64,000 bases of DNA from SB11 sp965222995. Lineage in GTDB: Bacteria > Bacteroidota > Bacteroidia > UBA8524. The stretch covers positions 2,914,001 through 2,978,000 of the forward strand of contig OZ244977.1 in assembly GCA_965222995.1 (NCBI GenBank), in the 5' to 3' direction. The position numbers and the translations under genes are program-made. Below, piece by piece: positions 1 to 9,325 of this stretch (position 1 is its first letter; the number at the start of each line of letters is the position of its first letter). The notes under the pieces were generated by a model. The model saw only the letters and a list, made by a program, of their open reading frames with translations. It was not told where the DNA came from and ran no database searches.

Positions 1-1
1 T

Positions 2-343
2 GAGGACGGTGAGCAAATGCGCGATTTTGTGTACGTGAAAGATGTGGTAAACGTGTGCTACTTTTTGATGCACCACCGCAAAAACAACGGTATTTATAAC
101 CTAGGCAGCGGCAAAGCTCGCACTTTTGTTGATTTGGCTAAGGCTACTTTTAAGGCAATGGATATTGAAGAAAATATTGAGTTTATTGACACCCCTGCCG
201 ATATACGCGATAAATACCAGTATTTTACAGAAGCTAATATGGCTAAACTAAAAGGTATTGGTTATAACACTCCTTTCCATACTTTGGAAGAAGGGGTGAG
301 TGATTATGTGAAGAATTACTTATTGCCCAATAAGTATTATTAG
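2..343 (+). CDS. rfaD: ADP-L-glycero-D-manno-heptose 6-epimerase, 3' part only
   Basis: C-terminal about 113 residues of an extended short-chain dehydrogenase-type sugar-nucleotide epimerase. The 5' two thirds lie before the window. The phrases RDFVYVKDVV, YNLGSGKARTF, IRDKYQYFTEA and the closing LEEGVSDYV match the C-terminal half of HldD/RfaD, which inverts C6 of ADP-heptose for the LPS inner core in the cytoplasm. The catalytic Tyr-Lys pair and Rossmann fold are outside the window, so activity cannot be judged. The reading frame is open from base 2; the first internal ATG at 17 is not the true start. No terminator hairpin with a T tract follows, only the repeat-like sequence at 371-424. 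Confidence 0.88.
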   Translation, partial: EDGEQMRDFVYVKDVVNVCYFLMHHRKNNGIYNLGSGKARTFVDLAKATFKAMDIEENIEFIDTPADIRDKYQYFTEANMAKLKGIGYNTPFHTLEEGVSDYVKNYLLPNKYY

Positions 344-370
344 TTTAATAAGCTTTACCATCACCCCACA

Positions 371-424
371 GATACTGAACTAAATTCAGCATGACTGCCT
401 GCCGCACTATTTCGACTTCGCTCA
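371..424. repeat. Degenerate intergenic repeat fragments
   Basis: The spacer between rfaD and the next convergent gene holds a short inverted repeat (CTGAA, five-base loop, TTCAG at 375-389). It is followed by TTCGACTTCGCTCA at 411-424. The second string recurs exactly at 54769-54782, so these look like worn copies of dispersed intergenic repeats rather than a terminator. Confidence 0.5.
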
Positions 425-439
425 ATAAATATTAAGAAA

Positions 440-1528
440 TTAATCTACCCATTTAAAGGTTTTTATCATTGCCTCCAGTTGGCGAATGTATTGGGTCTTA
501 TCATACTTTGGCGAGTATACAAAGCCTTCTATTGTTAGTAGCACACCATGTTTTTCGTCAACAATAGTCATACTATAAAACGGGCCACCCATAAAGCAAT
601 TATAGGTTTTCCACCAAGCGCGCATTTCTACAGCATAAGCACCCGCAAAATCTTTTACTTGTGAAGTAAAGGGGAAATTAAGTTCGGTACCCATATAACA
701 GCCTTCCACAGGCCCGGGAATATAGCGTTTGGCTACAGAATCTCGCCCTACTACTATACCTGCTGCCTTTAGTTGGCTTTCTCGCACATAAGGTTGCGTA
801 TATATCATGATACTTTGCCCAATGTTGGGTGTTTCGCGCCGTATCCACATAAATTTATGCTGCGGGCTTTTTTCTTCGTATCGGGCTACTCTGAATTTTT
901 GAGGGATAGCCATTGTGAACCCAAAGGGCTCTTTAATTTTGTTTGCCACACTATCTACACTTTCGTTTTGCACTTTTATTTTATGGCTTTCCATTTCCAT
1001 TTTTAGTGTTTTTTGGCGAAGCGCAAAACGGTTTTCCCATAAATACTTATATAAGTCTTTGGTGCTTTTGGCATATATAAACAGTATTTGTTGCGGATAT
1101 GCCCAAATATTTTTTGCCTGATAGGTACGTACGGGTACTGTATCGTTTATTTTTTCAAGTGAGTCTGATAAGATATTGTAAGGTGCAGGCAGCGATTCCA
1201 TGTTCAGGTTATCGCCCCGTACTTTTATAATCCAAAGGGTGTGGTATGATTTACTAACGTTGCGAAATAGCTGCGGGGTTATATCGCGTATTCTGAAATA
1301 TCCTTCAACATTAAAAAAATAGGGTTGCGGTGCATCAAGCGCACTATCCATTACTTGGCGGGTAGTGCCTTTAAACATATTCTCGTCTGCAACTACAATC
1401 AGCTCACCCATGTGCCCAATGGAGTGCGGCAAGCGTTCTTTTTTTGAAGTTTTGCCACTTTTGCACGCACTTACAGCTATTGCTATAATTATAACAATAA
1501 GGTATATTTTTCTCATTTGAAGCATCAT
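440..1528 (-). CDS. DUF4837 family lipoprotein
   Basis: Bacteroidota-specific lipoprotein of unknown function, 362 residues. The N-terminus has a short basic segment, a hydrophobic stretch and a lipobox ending in AVSAC, so it should be processed by signal peptidase II and anchored in the envelope. The body (GELIVVADENMFKGTTRQVMDSAL, then a region with WIIKVRGDNLN) fits the DUF4837 family from memory. The ATG at 1528 overlaps the TGA of the upstream transglycosylase gene by four bases, a translational-coupling arrangement. A second ATG 12 bases in (MRKIYL) would give a more usual signal peptide. Pairing with a lytic transglycosylase suggests a cell-wall or envelope role, but that is inference. 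Confidence 0.82.
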   Translation of the reverse strand: MMLQMRKIYLIVIIIAIAVSACKSGKTSKKERLPHSIGHMGELIVVADENMFKGTTRQVMDSALDAPQPYFFNVEGYFRIRDITPQLFRNVSKSYHTLWIIKVRGDNLNMESLPAPYNILSDSLEKINDTVPVRTYQAKNIWAYPQQILFIYAKSTKDLYKYLWENRFALRQKTLKMEMESHKIKVQNESVDSVANKIKEPFGFTMAIPQKFRVARYEEKSPQHKFMWIRRETPNIGQSIMIYTQPYVRESQLKAAGIVVGRDSVAKRYIPGPVEGCYMGTELNFPFTSQVKDFAGAYAVEMRAWWKTYNCFMGGPFYSMTIVDEKHGVLLTIEGFVYSPKYDKTQYIRQLEAMIKTFKWVD

Positions 1529-3051
1529 CCTCCGGGGGTAATTCTTAGTTTAGTACCCGGATAAATAACGGAATTTTTTGATAAGCGGTTGTATGCCCTA
1601 AGTTTTTTAATTGTCAAGCCCGGATACTTTTTACTAATGCTGTATAGCGAGTCGCCACGGCGAACTCGATGGTATTTTGTAGCAACTTTTTTAACCTGCT
1701 TCTTAGGAGCAGTTTTTTGTGTTTTCCCTTCACCTTTTGCTAAAGCTTCTTTGCTAATATTCAGTTTAACATCTTCACCCTTTTTTGCAATTGCATTTTC
1801 GGGGGTTATTTTTCGTTTCACACGGGTATATACTACCAAACGCTTACCGGGACGCACATAGTTTCTACGGATAATATTCCACGATTTAATATCAGATATT
1901 TTCACTCCGTATCTGCGCGCTATGCGCGAAAGGCTCTCCCCTCTCCGCACCCTGTGTATTCTGCGCTTGCTCACATACTCAAAAGGTTCTTCATCGCTAT
2001 AATCACTAAAGGGTATGGCAAAAACACTGTCTTGTATCTCAGCAAAGCGCATGGCATAAGCGTAAGGTAACGAAATGCTATGCGGTGTGTTTACCGATGC
2101 AGGGATGATTTGTTTCCGGTATTCAGGATTTAGGTTTTGCAATTCTTCTTGCGAAATGCCCAATGCTTTTTCCAGTTGCCCAAAATGTACCCATTGCTGC
2201 ACTTTTACATTCTCTACCATACTGTGTACATCAATATCAGCAGGTTTTAAGCCCAGTTTTTCTGCATTGTTCATTACATAGGCCACGGCTATAAATGCAG
2301 GTACATATCCCCGTGTTTCGCGAGGCAGGTAACGCATAATTTTCCAAAAATCGCGTTTACCGCCGCTACGGCGTATGGCTTTGTTTACATTACCGGGGCC
2401 ACAATTATATGATGCGATTACCAATAACCAATCGCCATATAATTCATAACTGTTTTTAAAATATTGACAAGCTGCGCGGGTGGCTTTCACAGGGTCGCGA
2501 CGTTCGTCTACCATACCGTCTATTTTCAAACCGTATGCAACACCGGTGCTATGTATAAACTGCCAAAGTCCACATGCTCCTGCCCACGATTGTGCTTGAG
2601 GGTTTAGTGCACTTTCTACAACTGCTAAATATTTAAACTCCTGTGGTAAGCCTTCTTGGTCTAAAATTTCCTCAAACATTGGGAAATAGTAGTCTGAAAG
2701 GGTAAGTACTTTCTCTGTTAAGCCTCTTTTTTTAACCGCATATAGCTTGATGAATGACTTTACATACTTGTTATAATCCATCGCTATACCCGATTCCATC
2801 ATACTTAATGAATGTTGAATCTCAACAGGGTCGAATTTTATATTCGGGGTTTCAGCTCCTTTATCAGTATGCCCGGTATTTTGTTTTACAGCATTTTGAA
2901 CTGAATTTCTATTTAGCTGAACTGTAAGACTATCAAGGGTTTCAAGCAGTGTTGCCGGATATTCGTCTTCACCTATCTCAGGCTGGGCAAATGTTGTAAA
3001 TGGAAGTATAAAAACTAATGTTGTTATTAGTAACGCTTGCTTTTTAAGCAT
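1525..3051 (-). CDS. Lytic transglycosylase with two LysM domains (MltD-like)
   Basis: Periplasmic peptidoglycan lytic transglycosylase, 508 residues. It has a signal peptide (residues 1-22, ending TTFAQ) and an SLT family 1 domain at about 125-280, with the catalytic Glu in VVESALNP (about E146), AGACGLWQF and YNCGPGNV. Two LysM peptidoglycan-binding modules follow, at about 366-410 (HRVRRGESLSRIA) and 461-505 (HRVRRGDSLYSIS). They are joined by a Lys-rich linker. This domain order is that of MltD-like enzymes, which cleave the MurNAc-GlcNAc bond to form 1,6-anhydro ends during wall remodelling. It is the first gene of a two-gene unit, overlapping the DUF4837 gene by ATGA. Confidence 0.93.
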   Translation of the reverse strand: MLKKQALLITTLVFILPFTTFAQPEIGEDEYPATLLETLDSLTVQLNRNSVQNAVKQNTGHTDKGAETPNIKFDPVEIQHSLSMMESGIAMDYNKYVKSFIKLYAVKKRGLTEKVLTLSDYYFPMFEEILDQEGLPQEFKYLAVVESALNPQAQSWAGACGLWQFIHSTGVAYGLKIDGMVDERRDPVKATRAACQYFKNSYELYGDWLLVIASYNCGPGNVNKAIRRSGGKRDFWKIMRYLPRETRGYVPAFIAVAYVMNNAEKLGLKPADIDVHSMVENVKVQQWVHFGQLEKALGISQEELQNLNPEYRKQIIPASVNTPHSISLPYAYAMRFAEIQDSVFAIPFSDYSDEEPFEYVSKRRIHRVRRGESLSRIARRYGVKISDIKSWNIIRRNYVRPGKRLVVYTRVKRKITPENAIAKKGEDVKLNISKEALAKGEGKTQKTAPKKQVKKVATKYHRVRRGDSLYSISKKYPGLTIKKLRAYNRLSKNSVIYPGTKLRITPGG

Positions 3052-3163
3052 TGTGTATTTTTCTTTAAATCTAAACTCTCAAAAGTATGTAATTAAATAT
3101 CACAAAATCAATACCGTATTGCTAACAAATTGATTTACTGTATAGTTTTTTGTAATTTTTCGA

Positions 3164-5695
3164 CTAATCGGGTATATCGGTTTCCCATTCGGGTATATTT
3201 TCATCTTCTTCTCTGGGTTTAACTGCATCACTCTTCTTTCCCTTCTTTTTAATGTTAAATTCCTCCCTCAGTAAATCTAATAACGTATTTTTTTCTTCTT
3301 TAATATTTTTCTTCAGCTTTTTAAATGCACTTTTTCTGTCGTATTTAATTTTAAGGTCATCTGGAGTACCTTTCATTAAAATAAAAATATTAATCCCTTC
3401 TTTGTCTACCTGATAATTTTCTTTTCTGGCTTTTCTACGGTTAAATTTCTTTTTTAATACCTCTTTTAATTTTAGCCTGAATTTATACTCCATATAGTTA
3501 TCAAAACGGTGAAACCCTTCTGCTGAAAGGTTTAAAGCACTATTTTTAATTTCCATTTGGGGTATGGTTATTATTTCGTCTTTTATTTCAATATTATTTT
3601 CAAGTTTTTCAAAACTGATGTCTTTAAGCTCATTTACATTAATAAAACTAGATAGTTTTAATAAGGGTTTGTAATTATATAACCGTCCTCCCGTAATTTT
3701 TAAATCAGACTGTACAAACAGCTTTTTTATATCAATATTTAAAAATTTATCCATTGGGGCTGCTAATTGTAAATGTGCCGTTAATAACCCTTCAATGTTA
3801 TCAGCCGTTAGCTGGTTTTGCCCAAAGTTGCCGCATTGGTAAAACAGTTTGTTTATATCCACTTGATTAGCATCTAATTGCGCGCTGATTACAAATTGTT
3901 CTTTTGCTTTATTAAACACATTCCCGCTAAGCGAAAAACTGCCGTCCATAGCATCAAAATCAAGATTTTTAAGAGTAAGTACCCCACCTCCCAAGGCAAC
4001 GGTTCCATCAATATTTCGTGCTAAAAATTTATTAAAGGTAAGCCTGTCTATTCTTGATTTTAGCCTGAAAGAGGTGTTCTGTGGTATTACAATACCTACC
4101 GTATCTTCTTCGGCTTTTTTATCAGTATTCTTAGGGGTATTTGTAGCAATAAGTGAAGGTATATCTATATGCGGGCTGTAAAAATTGCCCTGTACCTCCA
4201 GTTTTTTGCCTGTGCTAAATAAATAACTCAATAAGTTGCGTGCCGCCCCTTTTATGCCTATGGTATTGCCGTTTATTTGCCCATGCAGGGTATCAATATC
4301 CAGCAGGTTGTTGCTGGCAAATACTTTACCGCTAATATTGCTGTATGTATATGGACTTCCGCTTAATGCTATTTTAATATTGCTGGCTTGCAGGTTACCC
4401 TTAAACAAAGCGGGCAGTTCTTTATTTTCTTTCTCAAAATCGGCTACTTTGCCTTCAACTTCCAAATCAATTTTGGCTGTACCTGCCAAGGTATCTACTT
4501 TTTTAAGTTCAATAAGCTTAGCCCACTGGTTTAGGTTTAGCGAACCGCTAATATTTGCTTTTATCGCAGGGTTAGTAAAATCATTAACAGTTAATGAGCC
4601 GCTTACCTTTTCGCCGTTTACAATAGTGCTAAAGCGTTGCAGAATCAGTGATGATATGGTTAAACCACCTTTGTTTTGATACTTTAGTTTACCGGCAAGA
4701 TTAATATTACGCATTTGCACATCTACACCGTTCTTTCCCAAACGTCCGTCGGCAATTTTAAAAGATGCTTCAACCGAAGGAGTAGAGTTTTTTGTCCACT
4801 CGCCATCAATCCCCATATTACATTCTAAAACACCATCGCTATCAAACCCTTCTATGCTTTTTAAGTATTTTTTCGGGATGAGACTAAGCAACTGCTGTAG
4901 CTTTAGGTTATTGCCCAATACCTGTAGGTTGCATTGAGTAGCCTTGGATTGGTTTATTATCTTTCCGTTTACTATAAAATTAAAATTTTCTACCCTAAGT
5001 TTTGTTTGTTTGAAACTGTATGAGTTTTGTTGTTTATTAACTGTAAATGAGGTTTGAAAATCAATGGGCTTTGTTATCCCGATTTTCTGCCCACCTACCC
5101 TTACAATATTTGGAACAATATTAGAAACTACATTTACCAAAAACTCATCATCACTAAACTTACCGCTTATCTGGCTTTTATTAATTAATAATGATACGGT
5201 GTCTTTAGCTTTTAAATCAATATAGTTTAGTGAAACATTATTTAGGGTTACTTTTTTTAAATCAAGGTTTAAGCTTTTATCGCTTTTTGATGTATCAGCC
5301 TTTAAAAGGCTAAAGTTGTTTTGTTTTCCCTTTACGGCAGCCACTATGGTTCCGTTTTCAAGCTCAATACTCTCAAACACATAATTACCCCTTAGCATTT
5401 TTAATGGGTTCAACGATAGGGTAAATTTTCCTAATTGCATTAGCGGCTGTTTGGTAAGTGTGTCCGATTCAGCAACACGTATTTGCGAAAAACTTACACT
5501 TATTAAGGGGAAATTTTTAAATACAGTTAAATCAATGTTTTTAATATTTACAGGTACTGCAAGTTGATTGCTAATGGTTTGGGTTACTTTGTTTTTTATG
5601 GGCTTGCTAAAGGCATATACCCCAATAATGGCAAGGCTAAACAAAGTAGCCACTACCAAAATTATATATGCAAATATTTTTAACCCTTTTTTCAA
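3164..5695 (-). CDS. AsmA family protein
   Basis: Large envelope protein, 843 residues, with one N-terminal transmembrane anchor (about residues 8-30). A long beta-rich periplasmic part follows, with repeated LxLxxGxLxL-type strands, in the style of AsmA/TamB-like proteins. These are thought to form bridge-like grooves for phospholipid traffic between the membranes. The C-terminus is highly charged (Lys/Glu-rich) and ends in an acidic tail. The start codon is TTG: an in-frame TAA sits six bases upstream, so no ATG is available before it. The gene is monocistronic on this strand, ending about 110 bases before the transglycosylase gene. The exact substrate is unknown. Confidence 0.82.
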   Translation of the reverse strand: MKKGLKIFAYIILVVATLFSLAIIGVYAFSKPIKNKVTQTISNQLAVPVNIKNIDLTVFKNFPLISVSFSQIRVAESDTLTKQPLMQLGKFTLSLNPLKMLRGNYVFESIELENGTIVAAVKGKQNNFSLLKADTSKSDKSLNLDLKKVTLNNVSLNYIDLKAKDTVSLLINKSQISGKFSDDEFLVNVVSNIVPNIVRVGGQKIGITKPIDFQTSFTVNKQQNSYSFKQTKLRVENFNFIVNGKIINQSKATQCNLQVLGNNLKLQQLLSLIPKKYLKSIEGFDSDGVLECNMGIDGEWTKNSTPSVEASFKIADGRLGKNGVDVQMRNINLAGKLKYQNKGGLTISSLILQRFSTIVNGEKVSGSLTVNDFTNPAIKANISGSLNLNQWAKLIELKKVDTLAGTAKIDLEVEGKVADFEKENKELPALFKGNLQASNIKIALSGSPYTYSNISGKVFASNNLLDIDTLHGQINGNTIGIKGAARNLLSYLFSTGKKLEVQGNFYSPHIDIPSLIATNTPKNTDKKAEEDTVGIVIPQNTSFRLKSRIDRLTFNKFLARNIDGTVALGGGVLTLKNLDFDAMDGSFSLSGNVFNKAKEQFVISAQLDANQVDINKLFYQCGNFGQNQLTADNIEGLLTAHLQLAAPMDKFLNIDIKKLFVQSDLKITGGRLYNYKPLLKLSSFINVNELKDISFEKLENNIEIKDEIITIPQMEIKNSALNLSAEGFHRFDNYMEYKFRLKLKEVLKKKFNRRKARKENYQVDKEGINIFILMKGTPDDLKIKYDRKSAFKKLKKNIKEEKNTLLDLLREEFNIKKKGKKSDAVKPREEDENIPEWETDIPD

Positions 5696-5884
5696 ACCTT
5701 ATATATATAACGTTGCTACCGTCTTGCCCATTGCAACAACCCACAAAATTAAACTTGCTATGCCGCCTTTGCAGCTAAACCTTTAAACACACAGCTTCAA
5801 AGTGCTAAGTATTGTATACAGAAGTTGGTTTAAAGTTTTAAATTTTTGGATTCATATAGGCTCTTAATCTTTACTGTGAAATAT

Positions 5885-5892
5885 TACCTTTG
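5885..5892 (+). promoter_or_regulatory. Bacteroidota -7 promoter element for rpe
   Basis: TACCTTTG matches the TAnnTTTG consensus. It ends only six bases before the rpe ATG, so transcription would begin at or next to the start codon, implying a leaderless mRNA. No clear -33 TTTG was found at the usual spacing. Confidence 0.5.
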
Positions 5893-5898
5893 CCCATT

Positions 5899-6555
5899 AT
5901 GAGTTTTAAGCTTGCTCCTTCTGTATTATCGGCTGATTTTGGGAATTTACAGCGCGATATTGAAATGATTAACCGCAGCCAAGCCGATTGGTTTCATGTA
6001 GATATTATGGACGGTGTGTTTGTGCCTAATATTTCTTTTGGTTTTCCTGTGGTTAAAACTATAAAGAAACACGCTACCAAACCTTTAGATGTGCACTTGA
6101 TGATAACAGAAGCGCACCGTTATATTAAAGAGTTTAAAGCTGCGGGGGCTGATGTTTTAAGTATTCATTACGAGGGGGCAATACATCTTCACCGTAGTGT
6201 ATATGCCATAAAAGATGAGGGAATGATGGCAGGTGTTGTACTAAACCCGCATGTGCCTGTGAGCAGCTTAGAAGATATTGTTGCCGATGTTGATTTGGTA
6301 CTTTTAATGAGTGTAAACCCCGGTTATGGCGGGCAGAAATTTATAGAAAACACCTACAGCAAAATTAGCGTCCTTAAAGATATGATTGAGCGTAAAAATT
6401 CTAAAGCACTTATAGAAATTGATGGTGGTGTAAACCTAAACAATACTGAAGCGCTTGTAAAAGCAGGTGCTGATGTACTTGTTGCAGGCAATGCCGTATT
6501 TGGCACTCCTAATCCTGAGGAAACCATCTCTAAATTTAAAAGCATTACAATTTAA
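5899..6555 (+). CDS. rpe: Ribulose-phosphate 3-epimerase
   Basis: Cytoplasmic TIM-barrel enzyme, 218 residues, interconverting ribulose 5-phosphate and xylulose 5-phosphate in the pentose phosphate pathway. Hallmarks: LAPSVLSADF at the N-terminus, the metal-binding FHVDIMDGVFVPN segment, PLDVHLMI, MSVNPGYGGQKF and the terminal DGGVN phosphate-binding loop. The full length is present. I chose ATG at 5899 over the in-frame TTG at 5890 because it gives the family's normal N-terminus and lies just after the -7 promoter element. Thirty bases separate it from the TonB-dependent receptor gene, so the two may be cotranscribed although their functions are unrelated. Confidence 0.96.
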   Translation: MSFKLAPSVLSADFGNLQRDIEMINRSQADWFHVDIMDGVFVPNISFGFPVVKTIKKHATKPLDVHLMITEAHRYIKEFKAAGADVLSIHYEGAIHLHRSVYAIKDEGMMAGVVLNPHVPVSSLEDIVADVDLVLLMSVNPGYGGQKFIENTYSKISVLKDMIERKNSKALIEIDGGVNLNNTEALVKAGADVLVAGNAVFGTPNPEETISKFKSITI

Positions 6556-6585
6556 GCCCCACACACATCGTTTAGTAGCTTGTTT

Positions 6586-9045
6586 ATGCGCTATTTGCTT
6601 TTACTGTTTTTCGGATTTTTAAGTTACGGGCTTTTTGCACAAACTGCCACTGTAGAAGGTTTTGTGAGCGATAGCTTAGGTAGTCCCGTAGCTGATGCAT
6701 CTGTGTCGGTAAAAGGTGCAGAGAAAGGTGCATTTACTGCTGCAAACGGTTATTATTCTTTAAAAATTCCTGCCAGCAAAAAAGTGGTTTTGGTATATAG
6801 CTTTTTAGGAGCCAAACCCATAGTTAAAACTGTTGGTCCACTTAGCGACGGGCAAAAACTAAAGGTAAATGTTGCCCTAAAATTCAGGGCCATCACCGTT
6901 AAAGAAACTAAAGTTGAAATTGAAAAAGACCGTGACAAGGTTAGTACTATAACCCTAGACCCAAAACTGGTAGGAACTTTACCCAATGTATCAGGAAACT
7001 TTGAGGCTATTTTACGCACCTTGCCTGGAGTATCAGGAAATAGTGAATTAAGCTCTGCCTATAATGTTCGTGGTGGAAATTTTGATGAAAACCTGGTTTA
7101 TGTAAACGATATTGAAATTTACCGCCCACAGTTGGTTCGTAGCGGGCAGCAAGAGGGATTAAGTTTTATAAACCCTGATATGGTTGAAAATGTTAGGTTT
7201 TCTGCCGGTGGTTTTGAGGCTAAGTATGGCGATAAACTTTCAAGCGTTTTAGATGTGGAATACCGCCACCCTACAAAGTTTGCCGCAGGTGCGAACCTTA
7301 ACTTTTTGGGAGGCAGTGTATATGCTGAGGGAACCACCAAAAAAAGTAGGTTTTCGTGGTTAACGGGTGTACGTGTACGCAGCAACAGCTATATACTAAA
7401 CAGCTTGGATGTGCAGGGGGAATACAGACCTTTTTTTGTTGATGCCCAAGCTTCGTTAAACTACCATATTAGCGACCGATTTACGGTGAGCTACTTAGGC
7501 AACTATGCGCTAAACAGGTTTTTACTTCTCCCCCAAACGCAGCAAACATCATTCGGTACAGTTACCAATGCATTACAGCTTACCGTATTTTTTGATGGTA
7601 GTGAACTAATGCGCTACCAAACTATAATGAACGGGCTTACCTTTAATTTTGATGTGAACGATAACACCAATCTTAAACTGATAGGCTCTTACTTTAATAG
7701 TGGTGAGCGGGAGTTTTTTACAACTGAGGGTGCTTACCGACTTGACCAGCTTGACAACCAATTGGGTAGCGATAATTTTGGGCAAGCCCGCTTCAACAGA
7801 GGGGTTGGGTATTTTATAAACCATGCCAGAAATGAGCTACAGGCCGATGTAGCTGCTATTGCTCACAAGGGAAGCCATATAACTAAAAATAACGCTTTGT
7901 ATTGGGGGGTAAAATTCCAAAATGAGATAATAAGCGACAGGCAGCGCGAATGGTACTATGTAGATTCAGCAGATTTTGCGGTGCCTTTTAATAGTGGAGA
8001 CAATCTTGAGCTATTTAATTTTATAGCGGGAAGAGCAGCATTGCAAAGCCAGCGTTACTCTGCCTATATACAAAACTCTAACACCCTTATAGATTCTATA
8101 AAACTTAAGGTTACTTATGGTGTACGTAGCAACTACTGGACTTTGAACCAAGAGAATGTAATTAGCCCCCGTATACAAGTTTCTTTTCAGCCTAATAGAG
8201 CTTATAACAGAAGGGTTGAATATGACAGCCTTAAAAAACGCGATTGGATTTTCCGTTTTGCTTTCGGTTATTATTACCAGCCGCCTTTTTATAGAGAATT
8301 GCGTGGGTTGGACGGTAAAGTAAATACCAATGTAAAAGCCCAACGCAGCATACACTATGTGTTTGGTGGCGATATGAATTTTATTGCCTGGGGAAGACCG
8401 TTTAAGTTCTACAGTGAAGTATATTATAAACAACTGGATAATCTTGTACCCTACCAAATAGAAAATGTGCGCATACGCTACTATGCCAACAATAACTCGC
8501 AAGGGCGTGCTTTTGGCTGGGATTCTAGAGTAAATGGCGAGTTTATTGAAGATTTAGAGTCGTGGTTTAGTTTCTCTATTATGAGCATACGTGAAAACAT
8601 CAGGTATGTGGATGAGCAAGGAGTTGCCAGAGAATCAGGATTTATACGCCGACCTACTGACCAACGTGTAAATATGGGGGTATTGTTTCAAGATGAAATT
8701 GAGCGTTGGCCCCGCTATAAAATGCAGCTTAACTTAGTATACGGCTCTAACCTTCCCTTTTACTTAGATGGTGATAACCGATTTAAAGAAGGTTTTAAAC
8801 TCCCCGCCTATCGTCGTATTGATATTGGTTTCTCACGCGATATTATTAATGAAAATGACCCGAAAACTACCAGGTTTAGCCGTATGTTTAAATCGTTATT
8901 TATGAGCGTGCAGGTATTTAATCTTACCCAAGCCAATAATACCATCTCATTTATTTGGGTACGTGATGTGGAGGGCACTACTTACGGTGTACCTAATTTT
9001 CTTACCAGCCGCAGAATAAACCTTAGCTTAATAGCTAAGTTTTAA
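6586..9045 (+). CDS. TonB-dependent receptor with carboxypeptidase-like N-terminal domain
   Basis: Outer-membrane receptor, about 819 residues. Signal peptide 1-21 (ends GLFAQ), then a CarboxypepD_reg-like beta-sandwich (about 24-105, VEGFVSDSLGSPVADASVSV). Next come a plug domain (about 110-230, GVSGNSELSSAYNVRGGNFDENL) and a beta-barrel ending in an aromatic-rich strand with terminal Phe (SLIAKF). This is the common Bacteroidota nutrient-uptake architecture, energised by TonB-ExbBD. No SusD-like partner is adjacent, which argues against a glycan utilisation locus; the ligand is unknown. ATG at 6586 is preferred to the TTG at 6580, giving a clean signal peptide. Confidence 0.92.
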   Translation: MRYLLLLFFGFLSYGLFAQTATVEGFVSDSLGSPVADASVSVKGAEKGAFTAANGYYSLKIPASKKVVLVYSFLGAKPIVKTVGPLSDGQKLKVNVALKFRAITVKETKVEIEKDRDKVSTITLDPKLVGTLPNVSGNFEAILRTLPGVSGNSELSSAYNVRGGNFDENLVYVNDIEIYRPQLVRSGQQEGLSFINPDMVENVRFSAGGFEAKYGDKLSSVLDVEYRHPTKFAAGANLNFLGGSVYAEGTTKKSRFSWLTGVRVRSNSYILNSLDVQGEYRPFFVDAQASLNYHISDRFTVSYLGNYALNRFLLLPQTQQTSFGTVTNALQLTVFFDGSELMRYQTIMNGLTFNFDVNDNTNLKLIGSYFNSGEREFFTTEGAYRLDQLDNQLGSDNFGQARFNRGVGYFINHARNELQADVAAIAHKGSHITKNNALYWGVKFQNEIISDRQREWYYVDSADFAVPFNSGDNLELFNFIAGRAALQSQRYSAYIQNSNTLIDSIKLKVTYGVRSNYWTLNQENVISPRIQVSFQPNRAYNRRVEYDSLKKRDWIFRFAFGYYYQPPFYRELRGLDGKVNTNVKAQRSIHYVFGGDMNFIAWGRPFKFYSEVYYKQLDNLVPYQIENVRIRYYANNNSQGRAFGWDSRVNGEFIEDLESWFSFSIMSIRENIRYVDEQGVARESGFIRRPTDQRVNMGVLFQDEIERWPRYKMQLNLVYGSNLPFYLDGDNRFKEGFKLPAYRRIDIGFSRDIINENDPKTTRFSRMFKSLFMSVQVFNLTQANNTISFIWVRDVEGTTYGVPNFLTSRRINLSLIAKF

Positions 9046-9084
9046 AATGTTTTACTAGCTAACCTCACCATTCACTGCACTTTA

Positions 9085-9195
9085 CGTCATTACGAGGAGG
9101 AGCGACGAAGTAATCTTTTTTAAGTTGTTAGAGATTGCTTCATTATTCTTTTGTAGAACTTTATTAGTTATTAAATTAACCCATTCGCAATGACG
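9085..9195. repeat. Hairpin intergenic repeat, unit 1
   Basis: Imperfect long inverted repeat. The left edge reads CGTCATTACGAGGAGGAGCG and the right edge CGCAATGACG. Internal arms GAAGTAATC and GATTGCTTC also pair. Same family as the units at 9207-9325 and 54799-54884. Confidence 0.75.
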
Positions 9196-9206
9196 GTGAA
9201 GATTTT

Positions 9207-9325
9207 CGTCATTGCGAGACATGCGATATCTTGTCGAAGCAATCCTTTAGAGATTTGAGTAAGATTGCTTCACTGGTCTCGATTAGTTCTTTACTTACTA
9301 TCGGGATAACTAGTTCGCAATGATG
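9207..9325. repeat. Hairpin intergenic repeat, unit 2
   Basis: The edges CGTCATTGCGAG and CGCAATGATG are inverted copies, and the inner arms GAAGCAATC and GATTGCTTC pair exactly. It lies directly head to tail with unit 1 and ends at the maeB stop codon, filling the space between two convergent genes. Confidence 0.78.

Noticed and set aside
8011..8502. Minus-strand open frame of 163 residues inside the TonB receptor gene
   Set aside because: Antisense to a well-supported beta-barrel, with no promoter, signal or recognisable domain.
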